Of a stretch of 64,000 nt of DNA, positions 17,960-26,355 are shown in pieces (position 1 is the stretch's first letter; each line of letters starts with the position of its first letter). The notes beneath the pieces were generated by a model. It had not been told where the DNA came from, did no database searches, and worked only from the letters and a program-made list of their open reading frames with translations. A program made the position numbers and the translations under genes. The DNA lies in contig NZ_FNAU01000013.1 of assembly GCF_900102025.1 (NCBI RefSeq), positions 1 through 64,000 on the forward strand, given 5' to 3'. This DNA is from Actinobaculum suis. Lineage in GTDB: Bacteria > Actinomycetota > Actinomycetes > Actinomycetales > Actinomycetaceae.

Positions 17960-18202
17960 TGCTGTGGTAGGTAAGCCAATTTGTTTTGCTACCTCAAGGG
18001 GCCCTGCGCGCTAACCCGCGCGTCCGGATTTGTGATTTGTTGCGTTTCCACAACCTCGTTCAATCAGTCAATTGATTCGCGTAGTCTTTTCGGGTACGCT
18101 CGAGCCATAACGGTCAGAGTTCTTAGATTCTGCGTGTCCCGAAGGTCTGCGTGCGCGGTTGCGAGGTCGGATTGTAGGCGCGGTTTGCAGTCGCGTTTGG
18201 GG

Positions 18203-18244
18203 AAACATGACTTGTAGGTCCGTTTGTGCAGTCATGTTTTTCCG
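18203..18244 (+). terminator. Hairpin with T run
   Basis: A 10-bp stem (18203-18212 with 18230-18239) is followed by ttttcc, the form of a plus-strand intrinsic terminator, although no coding region precedes it. If it is functional, the transcript it ends is non-coding. Confidence 0.45.
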
Positions 18245-18388
18245 TGCGGGGTTTGCAGGCCTGCCGAGCCGGGTTTGCAAACCGGGGTCGCCTGCTTGGT
18301 TTGTACACTCAGCTTGCGAGCGCTATTCGCAAGCGTGCCACGCGGTAGATTTTCGAGAGTCTGGGAACTCGCGTTGCGTTAGAGCACT

Positions 18389-18432
18389 CCGGGTATTGGC
18401 ACCGGGCACGGGGATCCGGTGCCAATACCCGG
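18389..18432. repeat. 17-bp perfect stem-loop, possible palindromic element
   Basis: ccgggtattggcaccgg (18389-18405) and ccggtgccaatacccgg (18416-18432) are exact inverted repeats with a 10-nt loop and no T run. A REP-like unit or a protein-binding dyad are both possible; a second copy is not visible in the window. Confidence 0.5.
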
Positions 18433-18604
18433 TATGCAAAAGCTGGATTGTAACCATACAAAACAGATAACCGCGGCCGGGGCTCCAAAACACGTGGGGC
18501 CCCTCGCCAGCTTTCTGCCTTCCAGCAACTCGTACCACTTTTCGCACCACTTTCTAGTCCACGATCGCCCCACTTACCAGTAGAAAATCGACGACGAGGA
18601 TTCC

Positions 18605-19606
18605 ATGCACAATGATTACCTCGCGGCATCGCCGCACGCTGCGCTGCCCACTGGGCCGCAGAATTCGCCGCACACTTTTTCATCAAGCTCATTTTCACCA
18701 AGCTCACCCCCACCCACCACACCATGGGACGGTTTGGCAGACTCTTTCTTGGCACGCCTGGAAGCCCGCGAACGCGACCATTTACTCGAATCGCTGGCAA
18801 ACCTGCAGATTATCCAAGGCGGGGAAAGCGTGCTCGATATTTGTTGCGGCCCCGGCTGGCATCTCAAACAGCTCGCCGGCGGTAAAAATTCCACGCGCAA
18901 CGAACGTTTCCCGCAGGAGCCGATTTCTCGCGGGGTAGGGATAGATTCCTCCGCGCAAATGATTGCCCTCGCTCGCCGTGACTGCCCGCCCAACCTCGAG
19001 TTCATTCACCAAGACTGGGCCGCGCCCCAGGTTTCAAGTGCCGATGCAGCTTCTCAAAGTGCCGATGCAGATTCTCAAAGTGAGGATGCCGGGGCATATA
19101 GTGCCGGGGCGCAAAGTGAGGATGCCGGGGCGCTGGGCGCGAGGAAGTTCGACGTCGTAATCGCTAACCGGTGCCCGGCCATCCAAAGTAGTGACGACGC
19201 CGTTCGCATGGAAGCGCTCTCCACCCGCTGGTGCGTGTACGCCACTCCCATATACAAGCATGTGGATATCTTGGAAACGATATTGGAACACCTGCCTACC
19301 CCGGTTCCACAAGATACCTCCGCGGGGCAGGCACGATTCGCCCAGGTAGTGGGCGATCTCTTGGCGCGCGGCCGGCGCCCCCAACTGACTTACTGGCACG
19401 ATGTTTCCACGCGCCACCACACGCGGGAAGAAATCAAACGCGAACTGGCTATGCACGCCAAACAGTACGGCCCGGGCTTTAATGCCGCGATTGATGCCGC
19501 ATTTAGCCCTACCGAAACCGTAGAAATTCACCACGAAATGCGCTTCGCACTCGCGGCCTGGCGGGTTGATGGCAAAGCAGCCACCGCGCACCTAATGGAG
19601 GAATAA
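18605..19606 (+). CDS. Class I SAM-dependent methyltransferase
   Basis: 333 residues; ATG 18605 has a weak site (gacgagga). SAM-binding motif I is VLDICCGPGWHLKQLA (about residues 76-91), motif II region GVGIDSSAQMIALARRD and motif IV KFDVVIANRCPAI. Two low-complexity stretches are present: residues 1-40 (Ser/Pro-rich) and about 143-179, a Ser/Ala/Asp-rich insert encoded by imperfect tandem repeats at 19035-19136. It lies 42 nt before an iron/metallophore-type ABC importer and is probably cotranscribed, so it may modify or help make the ligand; that is inference and the substrate is unknown. Confidence 0.8.
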   Translation: MHNDYLAASPHAALPTGPQNSPHTFSSSSFSPSSPPPTTPWDGLADSFLARLEARERDHLLESLANLQIIQGGESVLDICCGPGWHLKQLAGGKNSTRNERFPQEPISRGVGIDSSAQMIALARRDCPPNLEFIHQDWAAPQVSSADAASQSADADSQSEDAGAYSAGAQSEDAGALGARKFDVVIANRCPAIQSSDDAVRMEALSTRWCVYATPIYKHVDILETILEHLPTPVPQDTSAGQARFAQVVGDLLARGRRPQLTYWHDVSTRHHTREEIKRELAMHAKQYGPGFNAAIDAAFSPTETVEIHHEMRFALAAWRVDGKAATAHLMEE

Positions 19607-19646
19607 AAGACGCACGTAACGAGGCGCACCTAACGGAGGACTAAAG
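19587..19646. repeat. Duplicated 3' end of the methyltransferase gene
   Basis: gcgcacctaatggaggaataaa at the end of the gene recurs as gcgcacctaacggaggactaaa from 19623. The second copy supplies the ggagg site in front of the following lipoprotein gene. This is a short instance of the stop-codon-linked duplications seen elsewhere in the window. Confidence 0.55.
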
Positions 19647-19648
19647 AA

Positions 19649-20839
19649 ATGAAACGAAAAACCTGGAATGGTCTACTTGCACTGTTGTGCGGGCTAGCGC
19701 TCGCAATAACCGGCTGTGGACAATCCACAAACGATACCGCGGGTACGGCCACAAATGGTGCGGAATCCGCGCAAACAAGCGATTCGCAAACCGCGGAGAG
19801 CGGTACGCGCACCGTCGTCGACAATGTGGGACGCACGGTGGAAGTGCCAACAAAAGCTGAAAATATAGTTGCGGTTGGTTCCATGGGGCCGCGCATGATC
19901 TCCTACATGGAACTTGTGGATAACTTAGTGGGCTCCGAAGACTGCGATCAGGAAGGAGCCAAAGCGCTTCGCGACTATTCCGTGGTCTACCACGAAAAAT
20001 TGGGCGCCCTACCGTCAATTGGCAAGGGCGGCGGCAGCGGAGTGAATAATGCTTACGCCGAACCAATTATTGAGCTACAACCGGATGTTATTTTTGCGGG
20101 TTTCGATAAGGAAGCCGCTGACGAATTGCAAAGGCAAACCGGTATCCCGGTAGTGAGTATCCGCTACAAGACGGTCGGATTCTTTGAAGATACTGCATTT
20201 GAAGATTCTTTGCGCCTAATCGGGGAGATCACGGATCGGGAAGAACGGGCGGAAGAAATCGCCGATTATATTGCGGAAATCAAAGCAGACCTTGCCGGCC
20301 GCGTAAAAGATGTACCGGAAGAAAAGAAAAAGCGGGCCTATACGGGTGCCGTAACCTGGAGCGGCCAACACGGATTTGCCTACACCTATCTTGATTTCCC
20401 GCCCTTCAATGCCGTCCAAGCAAATAATGTGGCCGATGTACTCAAAGAACAAGAAGAGTACAAGCAAGGTGCGATGGGCGTGGAACTCGATTGGGAGCAA
20501 ATCCCAGAATGGGATCCGGAAGTTATTTTCCTGGATCCGGGGAGTATGCACCTGGTGAACGAAGAATACAGCGCGCGCCCAGAATACTTTGAATCCTTGC
20601 GAGCCGTACAAAACGACGAGGTTTACACCATGCCCTCCAGTAACCACATGGGGCCAAATGTTACCTACCACCTGATCAATGCTTATCATGCGGGCAAGGT
20701 GCTTTACCCCGAACAGTTCGCGGACGTAGAGCTAGCCGAAAAGGCCGGCGAAATTATGGAGAAAATGCTCGGCCAAGATTTCTTCACCGAAATGCAAGAA
20801 GCCGGGCTTACCTACGGCAAACTGAAGATCGGTGCATAA
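19649..20839 (+). CDS. Substrate-binding lipoprotein of an iron/siderophore/cobalamin-type ABC importer
   Basis: 396 residues; ATG 19649 after ggagg. A lipoprotein signal peptide ends in LAITGC (Cys at about residue 23), followed by a Thr/Ser/Ala-rich tether and a TroA/FepB-type class III binding domain (VDNVGRTVEVPTKAENIVAVG, PIIELQPDVIFAGFDKEAADELQ, IPEWDPEVIFLDPG). It is anchored outside the membrane and delivers ligand to the FecCD-type permease encoded next, whose reading frame begins at the stop of this gene. The ligand is not readable from sequence; Fe-chelates, haem or corrinoids are the family options. Confidence 0.88.
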   Translation: MKRKTWNGLLALLCGLALAITGCGQSTNDTAGTATNGAESAQTSDSQTAESGTRTVVDNVGRTVEVPTKAENIVAVGSMGPRMISYMELVDNLVGSEDCDQEGAKALRDYSVVYHEKLGALPSIGKGGGSGVNNAYAEPIIELQPDVIFAGFDKEAADELQRQTGIPVVSIRYKTVGFFEDTAFEDSLRLIGEITDREERAEEIADYIAEIKADLAGRVKDVPEEKKKRAYTGAVTWSGQHGFAYTYLDFPPFNAVQANNVADVLKEQEEYKQGAMGVELDWEQIPEWDPEVIFLDPGSMHLVNEEYSARPEYFESLRAVQNDEVYTMPSSNHMGPNVTYHLINAYHAGKVLYPEQFADVELAEKAGEIMEKMLGQDFFTEMQEAGLTYGKLKIGA

Positions 20840-20840
20840 A

Positions 20841-22127
20841 ATGGCGCCGGAAAACCAGCCCGCCGCACAGCCTGGTGCCGCGCGGCGCCGCTCCGGGCGC
20901 AAACACCACCCAGAAGATTGGTGTAAGCCCGCGGAAAACCGGGCACCAGCTTGCGGCGGCGCTGCGCCCACCGAAGCGGCCGAACTTGCCCACGCCGTGC
21001 AAGTAGCAGAAGCGGCACAGAATCCTGCCGCGCGGGTAGCAACCCGTTCCGAAGCAGTTTCGCCCGCCGCCCACCCGCACGCCGATATTCGCCGCTATTT
21101 TGCCCGCAAAGTGGTAGTGCTAATCGGCATGGCCATAGCGGTCTTATTAGCGGCCGGCCTCGTGCTCAAGGCGGGCTCTTCGGGCTTGAGCATCGCCGAA
21201 ATTTGGGAGGGGATAACCAACCGAGATAGTGGCCGCGAAGCCACGATTATGTGGAACCTGCGTTTACCGCGCACGGCCTTGGCGATCGTCGTCGGCGCCT
21301 CTTTGGCAGTTGCCGGAGTGATCATGCAGAGCGTGCTCCGCAATCCGCTGGCCTCCGCTTCCACCCTGGGTGTTTCCCAGGGGGCCGGGTTTGGCGCAGC
21401 GGTAGCAATCATCTACTTCGGAGCCGGCAGTCAGATTAATTCGCCAAGCGGCGCCGCGGTTTCCGTGGGTAATTCCTACGTGGTGGCCACTTTCGCCTTT
21501 CTGGGCGGGATTGGCACCACGGCGATCATCCTCGCCATTTCGCGAATGCGCCGCGTTTCGCCCACCGCCATGGTCTTAGCGGGCGTGGCCCTGAGCGCGG
21601 TTTTCAACGCCGGCACCTCCCTGGTGCAATATTTTGCCGACGAAGTACAGGTAGCCTCCGTGGTCTACTGGACTTTCGGGAGCCTAGGCCGGGCCAGTTG
21701 GAACCAAATCGGGCTCATCGCCGCCCTGCTCGCCGCAGCACTCATATTCTTTATGGCAAACATGTGGAATTACAACGCGCTAGAAAGCGGAACCGCCACC
21801 GCGAAAAGCCTCGGCGTAAATGTTGACGTACTCATCCCCGTAAGCCTGGCGATTTGTGCGCTCATTTCTGCAATCTCCGTGGCATTTTGCGGAGTGATCG
21901 GGTTTATTGGGCTGATTGCGCCGCATATGATGCGCCGCCTGGTAGGTAACGATTTCCGTTTCCTCATCCCGGCGACGGCGCTATGCGGGGCCGCCTTACT
22001 CTTGCTGGCCGATGTAGCTTCGCGCACGCTGATCGCTCCTACGGTTTTGCCAATCGGCGCGATTACTTCAATTGTGGGCGCCCCGATTTTCCTGTATCTG
22101 CTGCTACGGCGAGGTTTCAACGAATGA
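20841..22127 (+). CDS. FecCD-family ABC transporter permease
   Basis: 428 residues from ATG 20841, one base after the lipoprotein stop (a GTG at 20832 overlaps it). About ten transmembrane helices begin at about residue 90 with VVVLIGMAIAVLLAAGLVL; family motifs RLPRTALAIVVGASLAVAGVIMQSVLRNPLA, LGVSQGAGFGA and CGVIGFIGLIAPHMMRRLVG are present. The first 85-90 residues are an unusual cytoplasmic Ala/Pro/Arg/Glu-rich extension. It forms the importer with the lipoprotein and the ATPase, whose gene overlaps its stop by ATGA. Confidence 0.92.
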   Translation: MAPENQPAAQPGAARRRSGRKHHPEDWCKPAENRAPACGGAAPTEAAELAHAVQVAEAAQNPAARVATRSEAVSPAAHPHADIRRYFARKVVVLIGMAIAVLLAAGLVLKAGSSGLSIAEIWEGITNRDSGREATIMWNLRLPRTALAIVVGASLAVAGVIMQSVLRNPLASASTLGVSQGAGFGAAVAIIYFGAGSQINSPSGAAVSVGNSYVVATFAFLGGIGTTAIILAISRMRRVSPTAMVLAGVALSAVFNAGTSLVQYFADEVQVASVVYWTFGSLGRASWNQIGLIAALLAAALIFFMANMWNYNALESGTATAKSLGVNVDVLIPVSLAICALISAISVAFCGVIGFIGLIAPHMMRRLVGNDFRFLIPATALCGAALLLLADVASRTLIAPTVLPIGAITSIVGAPIFLYLLLRRGFNE

Positions 22128-22930
22128 CGAACGTAATGATCGAAGCTGAAAATATTCGTTTTGCCTACGGCCGCCACCAAGTATTACGCGGAGTTTCACT
22201 AAGCGCCGGAAGTGGGGAATGCGTGGCCGTGCTCGGGCCAAACGGCGCCGGTAAAAGCACTTTCGTAACCTGCCTGAACGGCCTGCGCACGCCCGCACCC
22301 GGCAGCGGTAAAATCCGGATCGCCGGGAAAGACGTAGCCGCGCTCAACCGCGCCGAAATCGCCCGCACCATTGCCTACGTAGCGCAAGACACCCCAATCT
22401 CCCGGATGACGGTATACGACTGGGTAATGCTCGGCCGCAAACCATACATTCGCTGGGCCGTATCCGAAAAAGATACACAACTATGCCTAGACATGATCGA
22501 CCGAGTGGGAATGACCGCTATGCGCCTACGCCGCTTGGCCGAACTCTCCGGCGGCGAGAGACAAAAAGTATTATTGGCCCGCGCGCTCGTACAAGAACCA
22601 AAAGTGCTCATCCTGGACGAACCCACCAGCAATCTCGACCCCAAAAACCAATACGAAATGATGGGATTGGTACGCCGGCTCGCCCAAGAGCGGGGGTTTA
22701 CGGCCGTCGTCGTACTACATGATTTGAACCTCGCGCTACGTTACTGCAACCGGTTTCTGTTTTTGCGCGAAGGGCGCGAGTTCGCTTACGTGGACGCGGC
22801 CGGCGTGACCGGGAAAATCATTTCCACCGTGTATGACGTGCAGGCACGCATACTTTTCGACGACGCCGCCACCCCCGCCGGCGGCGAACCACGCCGCCTC
22901 GTGAGTATTGACGAAGTGACGCAACCGTAG
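22124..22930 (+). CDS. FecE/FhuC-type ABC transporter ATPase
   Basis: 268 residues; ATG 22124 overlaps the permease stop (ATGA). Walker A GPNGAGKST, Q-loop AYVAQDTP, signature LSGGERQKVLLARAL, Walker B VLILDEPTSNLD and H-loop VVLHDLNLALRY are intact. It energises import of the ligand. It is the last gene of the methyltransferase/ABC operon. Downstream, the remnant of an acetyltransferase gene begins. Confidence 0.94.
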   Translation: MTNVMIEAENIRFAYGRHQVLRGVSLSAGSGECVAVLGPNGAGKSTFVTCLNGLRTPAPGSGKIRIAGKDVAALNRAEIARTIAYVAQDTPISRMTVYDWVMLGRKPYIRWAVSEKDTQLCLDMIDRVGMTAMRLRRLAELSGGERQKVLLARALVQEPKVLILDEPTSNLDPKNQYEMMGLVRRLAQERGFTAVVVLHDLNLALRYCNRFLFLREGREFAYVDAAGVTGKIISTVYDVQARILFDDAATPAGGEPRRLVSIDEVTQP

Positions 22931-22985
22931 CGGCCCCTCCTAACAGTTCCGCAGTCTTTTCTGAACGGAGGCGAGCAAGTGACCT

Positions 22986-23117
22986 GAGCTTAGACGAGCA
23001 AGTGACTAAGCTGTACTTCGCCGGGAGTTGTGCGGCGTCGGGATGTGACATCATGGAGCTCATGACAAAGCAACCCGATGCCGCACCGGGTTTTAACCCG
23101 GCGCAAAACGCGGAACC
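22986..23117 (+). repeat. Left copy of the 132-bp direct repeat flanking the rhamnose cassette
   Basis: 22986-23117 matches 30241-30372 at 126 of 132 positions by my reading, in the same orientation, including an uninterrupted identical run of about 60 nt. Homology then continues weakly through the low-complexity segment up to about 23145. The right copy is the 5' part of the intact acetyltransferase gene, so the left copy is a duplicated fragment of it. Confidence 0.9.
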
Positions 23118-23166
23118 GGAACCTCACGGCTACGAGGAACCGCAACCTGAAGAGCCGCTTGTTTAA
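23002..23166 (+). pseudogene. Truncated 5' fragment of the maltose-type O-acetyltransferase gene
   Basis: A 54-codon frame starts GTG/…/ATG (ATG at 23062 corresponds to the likely start at 30317 of the intact gene) and encodes the same N-terminal tail, MTKQPDAAPGFNPAQNAEP, before ending in TAA at 23164-23166. No hexapeptide acetyltransferase domain remains. Its stop overlaps the stop of the convergent rhamnose LacI gene, so the break lies exactly at the edge of the rhamnose cassette. Confidence 0.75.
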
Positions 23167-24308
23167 GACCGCGTGGAAGCACGGATCAGGCGCGGCGGTG
23201 CAGTGGATTTACGGACCACGAGCTGCGGCATAAGGGTGCGATGTTCTATTTTTTCCTCCGCAGTGAGGAGCATATCTGCGGCTTCGTAGCCAAGCTTCTC
23301 CGTATCTTGGCGGACGGTGGTGAGTGGGATCGAAGTCTGCGCGGCGATAGGAATATCGTCGAAACCCACGAGTGAAACCTGTTCCGGGATACGCACTCCG
23401 GCGTCGCGCAGGGCCGTCATAGCGCCGAAAGCTATCTGATCGCTAGCACAGAAGAAAGCTGTGGGGAAATTTGCTGGTAACTGCGCGAAACCGTCCGCGG
23501 AGCTGGGCGTAGAAGCGTCCCAGAAGGGAAGCAAGCCGCATTTTTTGAGCAGATCTTGCACAGCCACGCGGGCTTCAGCGGCGTCGAACCGGGGAATCTC
23601 CAGATGCGAAAGTCTCACTTGTCTACTTTGGGAACTCCGTGAATGCCCGGAAGATTCGATTGCGGATAAAGCGCCACTGAGCCGGTCACGGGTTTGCCGC
23701 AAAGACTTCGGTCCTGAAATAAACAGGATATTGCGATGCTCAAGCTCAACCAAATGCTCGACCGCAAGGTATGCACCCTGAAAGTCATCTACCGCAATAG
23801 AAGGGATTTCGGGATTCTTCAGACGCGAATCTAGGAGCAAAACAGGGATGCCAGAATCGCGCAGCGAGCGTATATGATCCGTCATAGAACTCGTGGGCGT
23901 GAGAATAATACCGCGCGGCTTATAAGTGGCAAATGTTTTGAGAACTTCCTGCTCGCGCCGGGAATCCTCCCCAGTAGAAGAGACAGCTACCAGAAGCCTC
24001 TCGGGGGACAAACGGTTTTCGATGCCAGCAACCACGCCAGAGAAGAAGGGGTTTGTAATATCAAGTACGATCACTCCGACCATATTTCCAACCCCGCGGC
24101 GCAATGATTGCGCCGCCACATTAGGCTGATAGTGCAGATCCGCCATCGCCTCTTCCACGCGTTGGGCGAGTTCCGGATCTACCGACTCGCGCTTATTTAT
24201 CACGTTTGAAACGGTGCCCACGGAAACCCCGGCTAGCTTCGCAACATCTTTGATACGTGGTTTGTTAATACTGGGCCCACGGCGTTTACGTGTTTTTCCG
24301 GAACTCAT
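23163..24308 (-). CDS. LacI-family regulator of the L-rhamnose genes
   Basis: 381 residues from ATG 24308 after ggggaga. The HTH (RIKDVAKLAGVSVGTVSNVINKRES) and hinge (NVAAQSLRRG) precede a sensor domain with ITNPFFSGVVAGIEN, VDDFQGAYLAVEHLVELEH and LVGFDDIPIAAQTSIPLTTVRQD. A Ser/Arg-rich insert is seen at about residues 220-235. It diverges from rhaM, and two operator palindromes lie between the genes, immediately downstream of a good promoter for rhaM, so it is likely a rhamnose- or rhamnulose-responsive repressor. Confidence 0.9.
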   Translation of the reverse strand: MSSGKTRKRRGPSINKPRIKDVAKLAGVSVGTVSNVINKRESVDPELAQRVEEAMADLHYQPNVAAQSLRRGVGNMVGVIVLDITNPFFSGVVAGIENRLSPERLLVAVSSTGEDSRREQEVLKTFATYKPRGIILTPTSSMTDHIRSLRDSGIPVLLLDSRLKNPEIPSIAVDDFQGAYLAVEHLVELEHRNILFISGPKSLRQTRDRLSGALSAIESSGHSRSSQSRQVRLSHLEIPRFDAAEARVAVQDLLKKCGLLPFWDASTPSSADGFAQLPANFPTAFFCASDQIAFGAMTALRDAGVRIPEQVSLVGFDDIPIAAQTSIPLTTVRQDTEKLGYEAADMLLTAEEKIEHRTLMPQLVVRKSTAPPRLIRASTRS

Positions 24309-24456
24309 ATTCTCCCCAATCACGCGCAACCAGCTGTGGCGCGGAGGCTAAACCGCGGCTTGCACGGAATGTACCGCGCCAATTCGAGGCGCGATTGATA
24401 AATCCGCACCCGTGCAGGTCACGTCTAGATGTTCTGCTAATCCAATAATTCTAGCC

Positions 24457-24517
24457 TTGACAGTTCTTGATCGCGGCTCCTATAGTTCAAATGAATCGAT
24501 TCACGTGAAACGATTCA
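24457..24517 (+). promoter_or_regulatory. Promoter and two LacI-type operators of the rhamnose operon
   Basis: ttgaca (24457-24462) and tatagt (24481-24486) are spaced by 18 nt. Directly downstream are the perfect palindrome tgaatcgattca (24492-24503) and the near-copy tgaaacgattca (24506-24517), spaced so that the centres lie 14 bp apart. Binding there would block promoter clearance. The rhaM start is at 24548. Confidence 0.8.
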
Positions 24518-24547
24518 TCGGGCAGGAAAATCTAAGAGGTGAATGCC

Positions 24548-24922
24548 ATGGGCAAAGATGCCGTGGAAAAACGCGCCCGCCAGATTCTTGATAGTACATC
24601 TCAAAAATCTTCGCACCGCCGGTGTTTCCTTTTGCGAGTGAAACCGGAGCGTTTGGATGAATACCTAGATGTCCATCAGGCAGTGTGGGCGGAAATGCGC
24701 CAGGCCCTCACGGAGGCGGGATGGCGGAATTATTCGCTATTCGTGCAGGTAGAAACAGGCATGGTAGTGGGATATTACGAAGCTGAAGACGTAGCTGAGG
24801 CAGACCGCGCGATGGCGGCAAAGGAAGTTAACACGCGCTGGCAGGCAGAAATGGCGCAGTACTTTGTGCAACCCAATGGCGGTACCAACAAAGTACTGCC
24901 CCAATATTTCTATCTTCCCTAA
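24548..24922 (+). CDS. rhaM: L-rhamnose mutarotase
   Basis: 124 residues from ATG 24548 (aagagg 9 nt upstream; GTG 24539 is an alternative). The RhaM core is seen: RRCFLLRVKPERLDEYLDVHQAVWAEM, the catalytic His in that segment, GWRNYSLFV and VGYYEAEDVAEADRAMA. It interconverts alpha and beta L-rhamnopyranose to supply the isomerase. The first about 25 residues extend beyond the usual 104-residue family. It is the first gene of the rhamnose operon. Confidence 0.92.
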   Translation: MGKDAVEKRARQILDSTSQKSSHRRCFLLRVKPERLDEYLDVHQAVWAEMRQALTEAGWRNYSLFVQVETGMVVGYYEAEDVAEADRAMAAKEVNTRWQAEMAQYFVQPNGGTNKVLPQYFYLP

Positions 24923-24955
24923 CTGGCAATCACTAAGAAAAAGATAAGGGAGGCG

Positions 24956-26326
24956 ATGGTGTCTCTAACTAAGAAGAAACCGCTTCGTGGGTGGAAAGCT
25001 ACCGCCGCGGTTTCAATGTCAAACTACATTGATTCGGGATCGATTATTGCGATCGCGACCTCGCTAGGTTTCTGGCAGGCCGCGTATTTTCCGGGAGATG
25101 ATGGAACAATTGCGGGCTGGCTCGCGGCAGTAAGTTCCAACGCCTTCGGGGCAGCCGTAGGTGCCCTGATTGGCGGACCCCTATGCGATAAATATGGTCG
25201 GAAGGTGATTTACACCTGGGATTTACTTATTTATGCCCTAGGTGGCTTGATTATTACTTTCGCGAGTAACCTTGGCATGCTTTTTGCTGGGTTCATCATT
25301 ATTGGCTTGGCTGTAGGCGCATCAGTGCCGGCCGGTTGGACATATGTAGCCGAGTTCGCGCCCACGGGGCAACGCGGGCGGCATATTGGCGCTACTCAGC
25401 TGGCTTGGTCGGTGGGGCCGTTTATCGGCTTTGGCTTGGCTGCGGCCTTGGCCCCGCTGGGGCTGCTAGGAAGCCGGATTATCTTCGCGCATCTCGTAGT
25501 AATTGCGCTAATTACTTGGTATATCCGGCAGGGGCTCGAGGAATCTGCAGCTTGGCAGAAGTCTAAGGGTGGTGAGGAAGCCAAATCACCATCGGTATTC
25601 CGCTCTATGCGCCTGCTTTTCTCGCACCGAGCTAATGTTACGGCGCTGCTTTTCCTCGCAGTCATCTATACCTGCTGGAACCAAGCAGCATCACAGAATG
25701 GTATTTTCCTGCCCACTATTTTGAACTCGATGGGCTATAACACTATCCAGGCGGACCTCTTCTCTATGCTCAGCTGGGGAGTAGTGGTTATATCTACGGG
25801 AATCTTTATGCTCCTGGTGGATCGAATTCCTTACCGTATCCACTACTTCATTGGTGGAATTTTGGCGATTATCGCCTGGATCGGGCTCGTATTCGGCCCT
25901 TCGGATCAAGGCTGGGTAGCCTTCTTCTACGCGATCGTATGGGGCCTTTCCGCTGGCCCCTCGGCACAAGCTTTCTACGCAGTATGGTCCCCAGAACTCT
26001 TTGCCACGCCTTACCGGGCCGGCGCACAGGGGATCGTGTTCTTCTTGGTCCGGCTCGCTTCCGGACTGATTTCCTTGATCTTCCCGGTCATTCTTCTCAA
26101 GCCGAATGGTCTCATGATCAATGGCCTCATTCTTATTGGTTTCCTCTTGGTCTCCTTGCTTGTCGGCACAATTGGCGCCCCGAAGACGCAAGGCAAGCCG
26201 CTCCGCCAGATCGAAATTGAGCGCTACGGCCACGTTGTATCTGAAGAACTGCTACAGCACGAGGAAACCGAGCTACCGGCATCAGCAGGAGCCAAAGAAG
26301 GTTCCGCGTCCGGGCAAGAAAAATAA
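24956..26326 (+). CDS. MFS sugar transporter, probable L-rhamnose importer
   Basis: 456 residues, about 12 transmembrane helices, with the MFS loop motif GGPLCDKYGRKVIYTWD after helix 2 and VPAGWTYVAEFAPTGQRGRHIGATQ. aagggagg ends only 2 nt before the ATG at 24956, so the GTG codon immediately after it (24959) may be the true start. Position between rhaM and rhaI in the operon points to L-rhamnose as substrate. The C-terminus is a hydrophilic Glu/Ala/Ser tail. Confidence 0.85.
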   Translation: MVSLTKKKPLRGWKATAAVSMSNYIDSGSIIAIATSLGFWQAAYFPGDDGTIAGWLAAVSSNAFGAAVGALIGGPLCDKYGRKVIYTWDLLIYALGGLIITFASNLGMLFAGFIIIGLAVGASVPAGWTYVAEFAPTGQRGRHIGATQLAWSVGPFIGFGLAAALAPLGLLGSRIIFAHLVVIALITWYIRQGLEESAAWQKSKGGEEAKSPSVFRSMRLLFSHRANVTALLFLAVIYTCWNQAASQNGIFLPTILNSMGYNTIQADLFSMLSWGVVVISTGIFMLLVDRIPYRIHYFIGGILAIIAWIGLVFGPSDQGWVAFFYAIVWGLSAGPSAQAFYAVWSPELFATPYRAGAQGIVFFLVRLASGLISLIFPVILLKPNGLMINGLILIGFLLVSLLVGTIGAPKTQGKPLRQIEIERYGHVVSEELLQHEETELPASAGAKEGSASGQEK

Positions 26327-26355
26327 GGCCGGAAGGCCAGAAAGGTTAGATAAAA

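Larger units (their letters stand above)
17960..18604. other. 645-nt non-coding region rich in inverted repeats
   Basis: No coding region is convincing on either strand. The stretch holds several dyads: aaacatgact/agtcatgttt (18203-18239) followed by a T run, the palindrome ggtttgcaaacc (18272-18283), and a 17-bp stem at 18389-18432. It could contain a small RNA, regulatory sites for the methyltransferase/ABC operon, or relics of a lost gene. Confidence 0.45.
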
